NCBI GenBank assembly: GCA_029974875.1
Contig: JARKQP010000456.1
Coordinates: 1-15,567, forward strand
Length of the DNA: 15,567 nt
Direction of reading: 5' to 3'
DNA from: Mobilitalea sp.
GTDB lineage: Bacteria > Bacillota_A > Clostridia > Lachnospirales > Lachnospiraceae
Shown: positions 1-6,543 of the stretch, one piece after another
How positions within the stretch are numbered: the stretch's first letter is position 1
How the letters are laid out: each line of letters begins with the position of its first letter
Position numbers and translations under genes: made by a program
The notes under the pieces: generated by a model
Database searches by the model: none
Told to the model about the DNA's origin: nothing
Seen by the model: only the letters and a program-made list of their open reading frames with translations

Positions 1-1
1 A

Positions 2-1810
2 ACCAATATCAACTCAGGCCGGTTAGCCGGGCTTGTGACGGATTATAATAACGGGCTTATCGAAAAAAGCGGCTCCTTCCAATATTCCTATGAAGATACG
101 GAGCAGGTATATGGCTATTCCATCCTCTCCGACCTTAATTGGGTCCTGTTAATAAAGCAGGATACGGCAATCATCCAGTCCCCCACTAATTTTATGCTGA
201 GCCTCTTTACTACGGTATGCCTCTTCCTACTTATTGTAATTACCCTGTGTGCAAACCTGATTTCAAAGCAGTACTCCGCCCCAATCATTGCCCTACGGGA
301 TGTCATGAGGACAGCCTCCGACGGCAACCTTACGGTGCAATCCAATATAAAAAGCAGCAATGAGCTTGGGGAGCTTTCGAAAAACTTTAATAAGATGCTG
401 CACATTATTAAGACCAACTATGAGGATCTGGAATCGATGCACGAGGAGCTGCTGTTAAATGAAGAGCAGCTTCGCTCCAACTATGACCATATCGAATTCC
501 TGGCATACCATGATACCCTGACCAACCTTCCCAACAAGCTTGCCTTCCTTGATTATGTAAATGCAGTTTTACTCTCCTCCTCTCCCCAGGAAGCCCTGCA
601 TGCCGTATATTTCGTGGACCTGGATAATTTTAAGACCGTAAATGACACGCTCGGCCACGAGTACGGTGATGCCTTATTGGTCAAGACAGCCGGTTTGCTG
701 ACTTCGGTGCTGCATTCCGACGGCATGCTCGCAAGAGCCGGAGGTGATGAATTCCTGCTGTTTCGGGAAAACATCTCCTCCAAGGAAGATGCGGTTTCGT
801 TTGCCTCCCAGATCACCTGCAGCTTTAAGAACCCCTTAGACCTGGAAGGAGAAATCGTGTATGTATCCATGAGCATCGGTATCTCCATCTATCCGGAAAA
901 CGGCCTTACCTCCAATGTACTGATCAAAAATGCGGATATCGCCATGTATAAGTCAAAGGATACGGGCAAAAACAAATTCACTCTGTTCGACAGCAAGATG
1001 GAGGAGGAATTAAACCGCAATACCCTCATTATTGAAGTGCTAAGAAATGCAATAGAAAATAATGAAATCTACATCCAATACCAGCCCTTAATGGAGATAG
1101 AATCCAATAATATCATTGGTTACGAGGCTCTTATGAGGATCTACAACGAGCGGCTTGGTTATATCACCCCAAGTGAATTCATACCAATCGCAGAGGAAAG
1201 CGGTTTAATCATCGAATTAAGCTCCTGGCTCCTCCGGGAAGCCTGTACCTTTAATAAGAATATGATTGATTCAGGGGCAACACCCCGCCCTGTCTCCGTC
1301 AATATCTCCTCCGTGCAGATCAACCGCCCCGGGTTCGTATCCACCCTTTCGGAGATCTTGGAGGAAACGCAGCTTCCACCGGAATACCTGGAGCTGGAAA
1401 TCACGGAAAGTACCCTGGTATCCTCCCTTATGGACGCCACCAAATTACTTAATAGCCTGCAGCAGCTGGGTGTAAAAATCTCTTTGGACGATTTTGGAAC
1501 CGGCTATTCTTCCCTGAATTATCTTACGAAGATGCCCATTGACACCTTAAAGATCGACAAATCCTTCATTGACAATATCTGCACCAACCAAAAGGATTCC
1601 TGTATTGCCGAGTCCATCATCCAGCTGGCCCACAGCCTTAATATCCGGGTCGTTGCAGAAGGGGTTGAACAGGAAAAGCAGCTCTGCCTACTCCGGTCAC
1701 AGAGATGCGATGTGGTCCAGGGGTATATCTATAGCCCTCCCCTTTATCCTGAGGAGCTGTTGGAAGCGATCCATGAGGATGACTCAGTGATCCAATGCGT
1801 GTTATTTTAA
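2..1810 (+). CDS. GGDEF-EAL cyclic-di-GMP turnover protein (5' end cut off by window)
   Basis: The frame is open to the left edge, so the start is outside the window; residues are counted from the GTG at 35. The visible part begins in the end of an extracellular sensor, probably Cache-like. One membrane helix follows (about 53-76), then a HAMP linker (about 76-128) and a short coiled coil. The GGDEF domain (about 150-318) has an intact AGGDEF signature at 235-240, predicting diguanylate cyclase activity. The inhibitory RxxD site is absent: H227 and G230 occupy its positions. The EAL domain (about 330-585) keeps every residue expected for c-di-GMP hydrolysis: E364 of EAL, N423, E455, D485-D486, K506, E542 and Q562. 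Both activities therefore look possible; which dominates cannot be read from sequence. It is a membrane protein sensing an external signal, convergent with the aldolase gene. Confidence 0.95.
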   Translation, partial: TNINSGRLAGLVTDYNNGLIEKSGSFQYSYEDTEQVYGYSILSDLNWVLLIKQDTAIIQSPTNFMLSLFTTVCLFLLIVITLCANLISKQYSAPIIALRDVMRTASDGNLTVQSNIKSSNELGELSKNFNKMLHIIKTNYEDLESMHEELLLNEEQLRSNYDHIEFLAYHDTLTNLPNKLAFLDYVNAVLLSSSPQEALHAVYFVDLDNFKTVNDTLGHEYGDALLVKTAGLLTSVLHSDGMLARAGGDEFLLFRENISSKEDAVSFASQITCSFKNPLDLEGEIVYVSMSIGISIYPENGLTSNVLIKNADIAMYKSKDTGKNKFTLFDSKMEEELNRNTLIIEVLRNAIENNEIYIQYQPLMEIESNNIIGYEALMRIYNERLGYITPSEFIPIAEESGLIIELSSWLLREACTFNKNMIDSGATPRPVSVNISSVQINRPGFVSTLSEILEETQLPPEYLELEITESTLVSSLMDATKLLNSLQQLGVKISLDDFGTGYSSLNYLTKMPIDTLKIDKSFIDNICTNQKDSCIAESIIQLAHSLNIRVVAEGVEQEKQLCLLRSQRCDVVQGYIYSPPLYPEELLEAIHEDDSVIQCVLF

Positions 1811-1827
1811 AGAATGCCAAGATAATA

Positions 1828-1870
1828 AAAAGGGTATGCCACAAGATATTCTTCTGTGGCATACCCTTTT
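1828..1870. terminator. Bidirectional intrinsic terminator between GGDEF-EAL gene and fba
   Basis: A perfect 16-bp inverted repeat (1828-1843 with 1855-1870) has an 11-nt loop. The stem starts with four A and ends with four T, so it can terminate in both directions. It lies between two convergent stop codons (1810 and 1879). Confidence 0.9.
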
Positions 1871-1878
1871 CCGTCCTA

Positions 1879-2823
1879 TTAATACTCAGCTGCAGTTCCT
1901 GCACATCCGAGTACATTGTTAATTTTATGTTTTACAACATCTTTTACATAGCTTCTTGCCGGCGTTAAGTATTGCCTCGGGTCAAAATGATTCGGGTTAT
2001 TGAACTGGTGCTCCCTGATTCCTGCCGTGAAGGCAAGTCTTAGGTCGGAATCAATATTAATCTTGCATACCGCCAGCTTTGCCGCCTGTCTCAGCATTTC
2101 CTCCGGGATACCGATGGCATCATCCAGCTTTCCGCCATATTTCTGGATCAGCTCCACATATTCCCTGGATACTGAGGATGCCCCATGTAATACAATCGGA
2201 AAATCAGGAAGTCTTTTTGCCACTTCCTCCAGAATGTCGAAGCGCAGCTGCGGCTTCTGGCCAGGCTTGAACTTGAAGGCCCCGTGGCTGGTTCCAATGG
2301 CAATCGCCAGGGAATCCACACCTGTACGGCTTACGAACTCTTCCACTTCCTCCGGTCTTGTGTAGGATGCATCTTCAGCTTTTACATTAATATTGTCCTC
2401 AATACCGGCTAATTTTCCTAATTCGCCCTCTACAACACAACCGTGGGCATGGGCGTATTCCACAACCTGCTTTGTCAATGCAATATTATCCTCAAAGCTA
2501 TGCTTGGAGCCATCAATCATAACCGAGGAAAAACCGCCGTCAATACAGGACTTGCATATCTCAAAATCTTCCCCATGATCCAGATGGAGGGCAATCGGAA
2601 GATCCGTATCCAGCAAGGCAGCTTCCACCAATTTCGTAAGATATACATGCTTTGCATACTTCCTTGCCCCGGCAGAAACCTGTAAAATAACAGGAGCGCT
2701 TAATTCCTTCGCAGCTTCCGTAATCCCCTGAACAATTTCCATGTTGTTCACATTGAATGCCCCGATTGCATATCCGCCTGCATATGCTTTTTTAAACATT
2801 TCCTTCGTAGTTACCAGTGCCAT
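1879..2823 (-). CDS. fba: Class II fructose-1,6-bisphosphate aldolase
   Basis: A 314-residue cytoplasmic zinc enzyme of glycolysis and gluconeogenesis. It cleaves fructose-1,6-bisphosphate to dihydroxyacetone phosphate and glyceraldehyde-3-phosphate. The class II signatures are all visible: LHLDHG with catalytic Asp82 and zinc ligand His83, VEGELG at 131-136 with the glutamate metal site, GTSHGAFK with His180, VLHGAS with His213, and the phosphate-binding NIDSD at 256-260. The length is typical of the family. The ATG at 2823 is preceded by an AAAGGA stretch, somewhat distant. An extended -10 promoter sits about 90 bp upstream, and terminators lie on both sides, so the gene looks monocistronic. 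Related aldolases acting on tagatose-bisphosphate share these motifs, but in a Firmicute with no sugar-specific neighbours the FBP enzyme is the best reading. Confidence 0.95.
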   Translation of the reverse strand: MALVTTKEMFKKAYAGGYAIGAFNVNNMEIVQGITEAAKELSAPVILQVSAGARKYAKHVYLTKLVEAALLDTDLPIALHLDHGEDFEICKSCIDGGFSSVMIDGSKHSFEDNIALTKQVVEYAHAHGCVVEGELGKLAGIEDNINVKAEDASYTRPEEVEEFVSRTGVDSLAIAIGTSHGAFKFKPGQKPQLRFDILEEVAKRLPDFPIVLHGASSVSREYVELIQKYGGKLDDAIGIPEEMLRQAAKLAVCKINIDSDLRLAFTAGIREHQFNNPNHFDPRQYLTPARSYVKDVVKHKINNVLGCAGTAAEY

Positions 2824-2911
2824 AACCTAACCATTCCTTTCCATATTGTATTTTAAGTAAGCTATTCCGTGTACAAACTGCTTTTGTTCACTTTGTCCTC
2901 ACTTATTTCCC

Positions 2912-2920
2912 ATTATAGCA
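2912..2920 (-). promoter_or_regulatory. Extended -10 promoter of fba
   Basis: On the minus strand this reads TGCTATAAT, a perfect -10 hexamer with the TGn extension, about 90 bp before the fba start. I see no good -35 hexamer at 16-18 bp, which is usual for extended -10 promoters. Inferred from sequence only. Confidence 0.6.
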
Positions 2921-2988
2921 CAAATCATTTTCTGGAAAAAGAATTTTGTAAGTTTTTAACACTGATAAATTAGTAGCTCTTGCCATAC

Positions 2989-3022
2989 AAAAAACGGTTG
3001 GCTGTAAGCCCAACCGCTTTTT
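2989..3022 (-). terminator. Intrinsic terminator of the chemotaxis gene
   Basis: A GC-rich CGGTTGG/CCAACCG stem is flanked by A and T runs just after the stop codon of the chemotaxis gene. On the minus strand the stem is followed by six T. The A/T flanks make it partly bidirectional, so it also insulates the fba promoter. Confidence 0.85.
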
Positions 3023-3032
3023 GTAATATATC

Positions 3033-3833
3033 CTATTCCTGCTTTTGTAATAAAAATTCATCACCAAGATGGAATTGTTCAACAAGTAAGGTAATTGCAA
3101 CAATCATATCATCAACCTCTTCCCCAATAAGATTGATCTGTTCTACTGCTGACAGGATCTCCTGAATCGATGCTGCGGTTTGCTGCGTGCTGGCTGCATT
3201 TTCCTCTGATATTGCAGAAACACTCGATCCGATATCCATTACATGAGTTCTGCTCTGCTCCATATCCTTTGATACTTCATTCAGGCTGTTAATCTGTTGA
3301 TTGATATTATCCAAAGTCTTCATGATAGCCAGATACTTCTCTTTCGTATCCGTAACGCCAAGGGTCTGAAGCTTTACTGTTTCCTGTACCTCCCTGCTTT
3401 TATCACTGGCACTGATAATATTATTATTTAAAGTTTTCAGTATATTATCAATGATCTTCGTTGCTGCCTCTGTCTGCTCTGATAATTTGTTTATCTCCTC
3501 TGCAACCACAGCGAACCCCCTGCCGGCTTCACCAGCCCGGGCTGCTTCAATGGTTGCATTCAGGGACAGTAATTTGGTGGAACCTGCCAGGGAACTGATC
3601 ATTTCGATTGCTTTCCCGATTTGTCCCGCATTATCATTGGTAATATGTATCACATCAAAGATCGATTGAAATGCGGCCTCATTTTTTGTTGCTATATTCT
3701 CCAAAGCATTGACGCTGTTTAGGCCCTCTTCACTGGCAAGTTGAATTGCATTTCTGGCTAGAGCCAGCTCGTGGGCACTGTTTGTATTCTTTTGTATAAC
3801 ACTGCCTAAGCTGGTAATGCCGGACCAGTACAT
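3033..3833 (-). CDS. Short soluble methyl-accepting chemotaxis signalling protein, no sensor domain
   Basis: A 266-residue protein made almost entirely of the MCP cytoplasmic signalling domain. The highly conserved hairpin tip that contacts CheA and CheW is at about 96-111 ([16 protein letters not shown]), with long heptad helices either side. There is no membrane helix, HAMP or sensor domain, and no C-terminal receptor-tethering pentapeptide; it ends in LLQKQE. Full-length clostridial MCPs are usually 500-700 residues, so this is either a genuinely short cytoplasmic receptor or the 3' remnant of a longer one. The ATG at 3833 follows a GAGGTG ribosome binding site, and an in-frame stop lies just upstream, so translation as it stands is plausible. 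The start region (MYWSGI) is partly duplicated 242 bp upstream. The signal it responds to cannot be told. Confidence 0.85.
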   Translation of the reverse strand: MYWSGITSLGSVIQKNTNSAHELALARNAIQLASEEGLNSVNALENIATKNEAAFQSIFDVIHITNDNAGQIGKAIEMISSLAGSTKLLSLNATIEAARAGEAGRGFAVVAEEINKLSEQTEAATKIIDNILKTLNNNIISASDKSREVQETVKLQTLGVTDTKEKYLAIMKTLDNINQQINSLNEVSKDMEQSRTHVMDIGSSVSAISEENAASTQQTAASIQEILSAVEQINLIGEEVDDMIVAITLLVEQFHLGDEFLLQKQE

Positions 3834-3851
3834 GCATCTATTTCACCTCGG

Positions 3852-3992
3852 GGTCTTTTGACAGCTGCATAATAGAAAAATCGCTGAAAGCCTTGATAAA
3901 AAAGTACGCACTTTTTCATGATATAAAAGAAGCCTGAATCGCCTTGTTTATGCGGCTATCCAGACTTTTTTGTTCTTCCGGCTGTCAAAGAC
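3852..3992 (-). promoter_or_regulatory. Structured leader segment closed by a long-range inverted repeat, upstream of the chemotaxis gene
   Basis: The two ends are complementary: GTCTTTTGACAGC at 3853-3865 pairs with GCTGTCAAAGAC at 3980-3991, with one bulged A. Inside are a terminator-like hairpin (3930-3967) and a small hairpin, AAAAAGT/ACTTTTT, on the minus strand (about 3901-3918). On the minus strand the closing stem ends a few bases before the GAGGTG ribosome binding site of the chemotaxis gene. It resembles a leader RNA with a multi-branch fold, or a miniature mobile element. I do not recognise it as a known riboswitch class, and the c-di-GMP-I core is not apparent. Confidence 0.4.
3926..3971. 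terminator. Terminator-like hairpin within the chemotaxis gene leader
   Basis: The arm at 3930-3943 (AAGCCTGAATCGCC) pairs with 3954-3967 with G-U pairs and one mismatch, around a 10-nt loop. T runs follow on both strands: six T on plus, and CTTCTTTT on minus. For minus-strand transcription this would be an attenuator before the chemotaxis gene, or a terminator for upstream transcription. Confidence 0.45.
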
Positions 3993-4054
3993 AGGGTTAT
4001 AATGGCTCAAAAAATACAGGTAAATATGGATTTTTACAGTAAGATATTATTTTT

Positions 4055-4075
4055 TTAGATGCTGGACCAGTACAT
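4055..4075 (-). pseudogene. Vestigial duplicate of the chemotaxis gene start (MYWSSI-stop)
   Basis: Six codons, ATG TAC TGG TCC AGC ATC, then TAA. They nearly match the first six codons of the chemotaxis gene, ATG TAC TGG TCC GGC ATT. An AGGTGAAATA stretch precedes both copies. This looks like a duplicated start region left by recombination or insertion, or else a very short leader peptide. The shared sequence is seen directly; the origin is inferred. Confidence 0.4.
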
Positions 4076-4096
4076 GTGTGTTTATTTCACCTGCAT

Positions 4097-4453
4097 CTAT
4101 TTCATCTGATCTAATTGCCCTGCCCTGTTCTTCTGCTTTGTCTGGGCGCTTTTTAATTCCTGGTCATCCATGCGGGCTGCGTTGTTGTTTAAATAGCCTC
4201 CCGTACTGCGCAGGCGTTTCTGTGTATTCTCTATGGTGTTGTCCTTTTCTCCATTTGCCAAAATATCCTTAAGATTATCGATCTCATGCTGGCGCCTTTG
4301 GTTCACATCTTTTGCGTGCTCTATATTTTCCGGGGAGGAGGATATATCCGAATGCTCCTCCAAATGTCTCTCGGTCCGTGTCTGTTTTTCAACCAGGTTA
4401 ATTAAATGATCTACCCTTCGTTCTTTTTCTGAAGATTTATTCCCATTTTCCAT
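4097..4453 (-). CDS. Small charged hypothetical protein
   Basis: 118 residues, strongly hydrophilic, with no membrane segment or signal peptide. The N-terminal part (about residues 12-36) contains RVDHLINLVEKQTRTERHL, which looks helical and coiled-coil-prone. The C-terminal half is rich in Asn, Gln and Lys (for example YLNNNAARMDDQEL). I chose the ATG at 4453 over the in-frame GTG at 4465: the GTG lies inside the AAAGGTGG ribosome binding site, which is 8 bases from the ATG. I do not recognise a function. Its stop codon TAG runs into the repeats upstream of the chemotaxis gene, so the two could be co-transcribed, though a hairpin with T runs lies between them. A real gene is likely given the good ribosome binding site and the coherent amino-acid composition. 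Confidence 0.75.
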   Translation of the reverse strand: MENGNKSSEKERRVDHLINLVEKQTRTERHLEEHSDISSSPENIEHAKDVNQRRQHEIDNLKDILANGEKDNTIENTQKRLRSTGGYLNNNAARMDDQELKSAQTKQKNRAGQLDQMK

Positions 4454-4622
4454 ACTCGCTTCCACCTTTCAAAATATATCGGTTTTTAGGTTATTGCCCT
4501 ACGATTATTTTTTCCGGATGTCCTTCTTGTTATACTTCATTTTATATTATTTTAAGCCCAGTTCAGGCTCAAATTTCCGAGCTTTTAAAAATAAATTCAA
4601 ATGGAAAAACTCTGCCGCCCTG

Positions 4623-5462
4623 TTAGCCCCTGCCCTTGAGATGGCGCATATAATAAAACATGTACTGCTGGACAATTCCCGCATATCCGCAATATAATTC
4701 CTTTTCAAATTTATTATGATAAATTTCATCTATTACCTTTCGGATCCACACGTCCACCGGAAAGCCTTCGATATGGTGTAAACCATATAAGGAGATGCAG
4801 TTTGCCACCTTATCACCGATACCGTGAACCTTTTTTAAGGCCTGTACCGCTTCCTCAAAACCAATTTCCTTCAGATGTCCGAACTCGATCTCGCCCTTTA
4901 CCACTGCCTGTGCGGCACTGATTATGTACTCATCCCGGTATCCCATCTTAAGCCTGCGCAGCTCCTCTTTGTCAGCCTTTGACAGAGCCTCCGGCGTAGG
5001 AAAAGCGTAATATTCCTTTCCCTTTTCCTGACCGCTTCCTATCTTTTCGCCGTAGCTGGCACATAGGGCTTCAATTCCGCTGCGGATTGCAGGAATATTT
5101 TTATTCTGGGATATGATAAAGCTGATCATGGCTTCAAAGGGCTCCTGCTTTAAGATCCTAATTCCCTTACCATAGGCAGCCGCTTCCTTTAAAAAGGGAT
5201 CCTCACCTTCTATTAGGGTTCTCACCAGATTTTCATAATCATAGGACAAATCAAAATACTCCTCCCATATCCCGTGATACTCCTCCTCAGTACAATAGAA
5301 TTCTACCTGGTCCTCATCAACCTGCTCCAGCTCCAGATATTTACCATAGGCAATCATCCCATATCTTATCTTTCCCTTTTCCGAGTTTATCCGGTTCATG
5401 CGAAAGCATTGCCCTGAATCGGCAATCTGCAAAACATTAAAATTCTTCTTATATATTCTCAC
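4623..5462 (-). CDS. ogg: 8-oxoguanine DNA glycosylase/AP lyase (Ogg1 type)
   Basis: A 279-residue base-excision repair enzyme that removes 8-oxoguanine from DNA and can nick the resulting abasic site. The Ogg1-type fold is clear. Near the N-terminus is SGQCFRM (16-22), the counterpart of the QSFRW segment of Ogg1; SFIISQNKNI (114-123) forms part of the lesion pocket. The helix-hairpin-helix is at about 211-240 (KKVHGIGDKVANC), with catalytic Lys218 and Asp237 in PVDVWI. There is no Fe-S cluster motif, which separates it from MutY and Nth. The length is close to that of clostridial Ogg proteins. The start is a GTG at 5462, behind GGAGA at close spacing. The gene is divergent from the GNAT gene, and the space between them holds the 17-bp repeat array, which begins 23 bp from this start codon. 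Confidence 0.93.
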   Translation of the reverse strand: MRIYKKNFNVLQIADSGQCFRMNRINSEKGKIRYGMIAYGKYLELEQVDEDQVEFYCTEEEYHGIWEEYFDLSYDYENLVRTLIEGEDPFLKEAAAYGKGIRILKQEPFEAMISFIISQNKNIPAIRSGIEALCASYGEKIGSGQEKGKEYYAFPTPEALSKADKEELRRLKMGYRDEYIISAAQAVVKGEIEFGHLKEIGFEEAVQALKKVHGIGDKVANCISLYGLHHIEGFPVDVWIRKVIDEIYHNKFEKELYCGYAGIVQQYMFYYMRHLKGRG

Positions 5463-5484
5463 TGTTCTCCATTCTCCATCTATC

Positions 5485-5620
5485 TAAAGTGCTGTTATTT
5501 TAAAAGTGTTGTTATTCTAAAAGTGTTGCTATTCTAGAAACTTTATTATCCTGGAAGTTTTGTTATCCTGGAAGCTTTGTTATCCTGGAAGTTTTATTAT
5601 TCTAGAAGTATTATTATTGT
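5485..5620. repeat. Eight tandem degenerate 17-bp repeats between ogg and the GNAT gene
   Basis: Eight consecutive 17-bp units start at 5485, 5502, 5519, 5536, 5553, 5570, 5587 and 5604. The consensus is RRAAGTNTTGTTATYCT; the middle units are GGAAGTTTTGTTATCCT and close variants. The phase is exact throughout with no indels. The array occupies the region where the ogg promoter would be expected. The rest of this gap up to 5827 holds only the candidate GNAT promoter. Confidence 0.9.
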
Positions 5621-5738
5621 CCCACTATGATAATCGGACAGCTTGCCGTGAATTACAGCCGTTCCAACTATCTAAGTATAATATATGTCTTTCTTCGACG
5701 CAATCCGCTTTTCTTTTCTGGCAAAAGGTATTTTCTTC

Positions 5739-5767
5739 TATACATACCGGTAGTCGAGTGCTATAAT
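5739..5767 (+). promoter_or_regulatory. Candidate promoter of the GNAT gene
   Basis: TATAAT at 5762-5767 has a weak -35 (TATACA, 5739-5744) 17 bp upstream. It lies about 60 bp before the start codon. The -10 is perfect; the -35 matches four of six. Confidence 0.45.
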
Positions 5768-5827
5768 ACAACAAAACTAAGCCTGTATCAGGCTAATAAA
5801 ACAACTAACCAGATAGGAGCAATGCAT

Positions 5828-6310
5828 ATGATACCAGAAATGCCCATTAAAGATTTTGAAATACGTACTGCAGAGCCGGCAGACGTTGGCCTTATTTTAG
5901 AATTCATCAAAGCCCTCGCTGATTATGAACGTATGTCAGACGAGGTAGTGGCAACGGAGGAGCTATTGACCGAATTTATCTTCTGCCAGAAAAGGGCTGA
6001 GGTACTCATCGGAGAATATCAACAGGAACCCGTCTGCTTCGCACTGTTCTTCCACAATTTTTCCACCTTCCTGGGAAGACCGGGGATTTATCTGGAGGAT
6101 CTTTTTGTGAAGCCGGAAATGAGGGGAAAGGGCTTCGGGAAAGCCTTACTGGCACACCTTTCAAAGCTGGCGCTGGAACGTGGCTGCGGACGGTTGGAAT
6201 GGGCCTGCCTTAACTGGAACGAGCCTTCCATCCAATTCTATAAGCAGCTTGGAGCCAAGCCTATGGACGAGTGGACTGTTTACCGCCTTCAGCGGGACGA
6301 CCTATCGTGA
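5828..6310 (+). CDS. GNAT N-acetyltransferase, polyamine (SSAT)-like
   Basis: A 160-residue cytoplasmic acetyl-CoA-dependent acetyltransferase. The acetyl-CoA pyrophosphate loop is RGKGFG (99-104), following the beta-strand LEDLFVKPEM. The segments FALFFHNFSTFLGRPGIYLEDL and GCGRLEWACLNWNEPSIQFYKQLGA closely resemble the spermidine/spermine and thialysine N-acetyltransferase branch, with Tyr138 at the usual general-acid position. A polyamine, diamine or lysine-analogue substrate is therefore likely but not proven. I chose the ATG at 5828 because AGGAG lies 8 bases upstream; the in-frame ATG at 5822 is only 2 bases from it, and the open frame further upstream has no such site. It is divergent from ogg with no downstream partner in an operon. 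Confidence 0.88.
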   Translation: MIPEMPIKDFEIRTAEPADVGLILEFIKALADYERMSDEVVATEELLTEFIFCQKRAEVLIGEYQQEPVCFALFFHNFSTFLGRPGIYLEDLFVKPEMRGKGFGKALLAHLSKLALERGCGRLEWACLNWNEPSIQFYKQLGAKPMDEWTVYRLQRDDLS

Positions 6311-6415
6311 AGCATAATCCTTACCAAACCGGCATAAGAATTTTATCAGTGAGTTATCACGTACTGGGATATCCTTGCAGAGATAGAATTATTTTACAAA
6401 TGAGCCCTTCCGCTA

Positions 6416-6445
6416 TTGCACAAAGCTGAACAGGTAAGTTATAAT
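6416..6445 (+). promoter_or_regulatory. Candidate promoter of the Ldh2-family dehydrogenase gene
   Basis: TTGCAC (6416-6421), an 18-bp spacer, and a perfect TATAAT (6440-6445). Transcription would start near 6452 and give a leader of about 90 nt containing the two palindromes described separately. Confidence 0.55.
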
Positions 6446-6473
6446 GTAGGCAGACCTATGCAACCGCAGGATG

Positions 6474-6506
6474 AGTACCGGGTACTGCATTGCGTAAAAT
6501 GCAGTA
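6474..6506 (+). promoter_or_regulatory. Two overlapping palindromes in the dehydrogenase leader
   Basis: AGTACC-G-GGTACT (6474-6486) is a perfect 6-bp palindrome around one base. TACTGCATT (6483-6491) pairs perfectly with AATGCAGTA (6498-6506) around a 6-nt loop. The two share TACT (6483-6486), so as RNA only one can form at a time. They sit between the candidate promoter and the AAGGAGG ribosome binding site (about 6530-6537). They could be an operator or a simple RNA switch; I do not recognise a known class. Confidence 0.45.
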
Positions 6507-6543
6507 TTTGCGACCGATGATTTGTGATAAGGAGGAATTTTCT

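Noticed and set aside
2903..3103. Minus-strand 66-codon open frame between the chemotaxis gene and fba
   Set aside because: It overlaps the end of the chemotaxis gene, its terminator and the fba promoter.
3852..3992. Known c-di-GMP-I or c-di-GMP-II riboswitch upstream of the chemotaxis gene
   Set aside because: I could not find the conserved core segments of either class; kept only as an unclassified structured segment.
4454..4465. GTG start four codons earlier for the small hypothetical gene
   Set aside because: The GTG is part of the ribosome binding site that serves the ATG at 4453.
5485..5620. CRISPR array interpretation of the 17-bp repeats
   Set aside because: Units are contiguous without spacers, too short and degenerate; no cas genes are present. 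The same holds for the 20- and 22-bp arrays.
5627..5827. Upstream extension of the GNAT frame by 67 codons
   Set aside because: It has no ribosome binding site and runs through the candidate promoter; AGGAG lies correctly before the ATG at 5828.
6490..6543. TTG start extending the dehydrogenase by 18 residues
   Set aside because: The TTG is inside the 9-bp hairpin, and the strong AAGGAGG fits the ATG at 6544.
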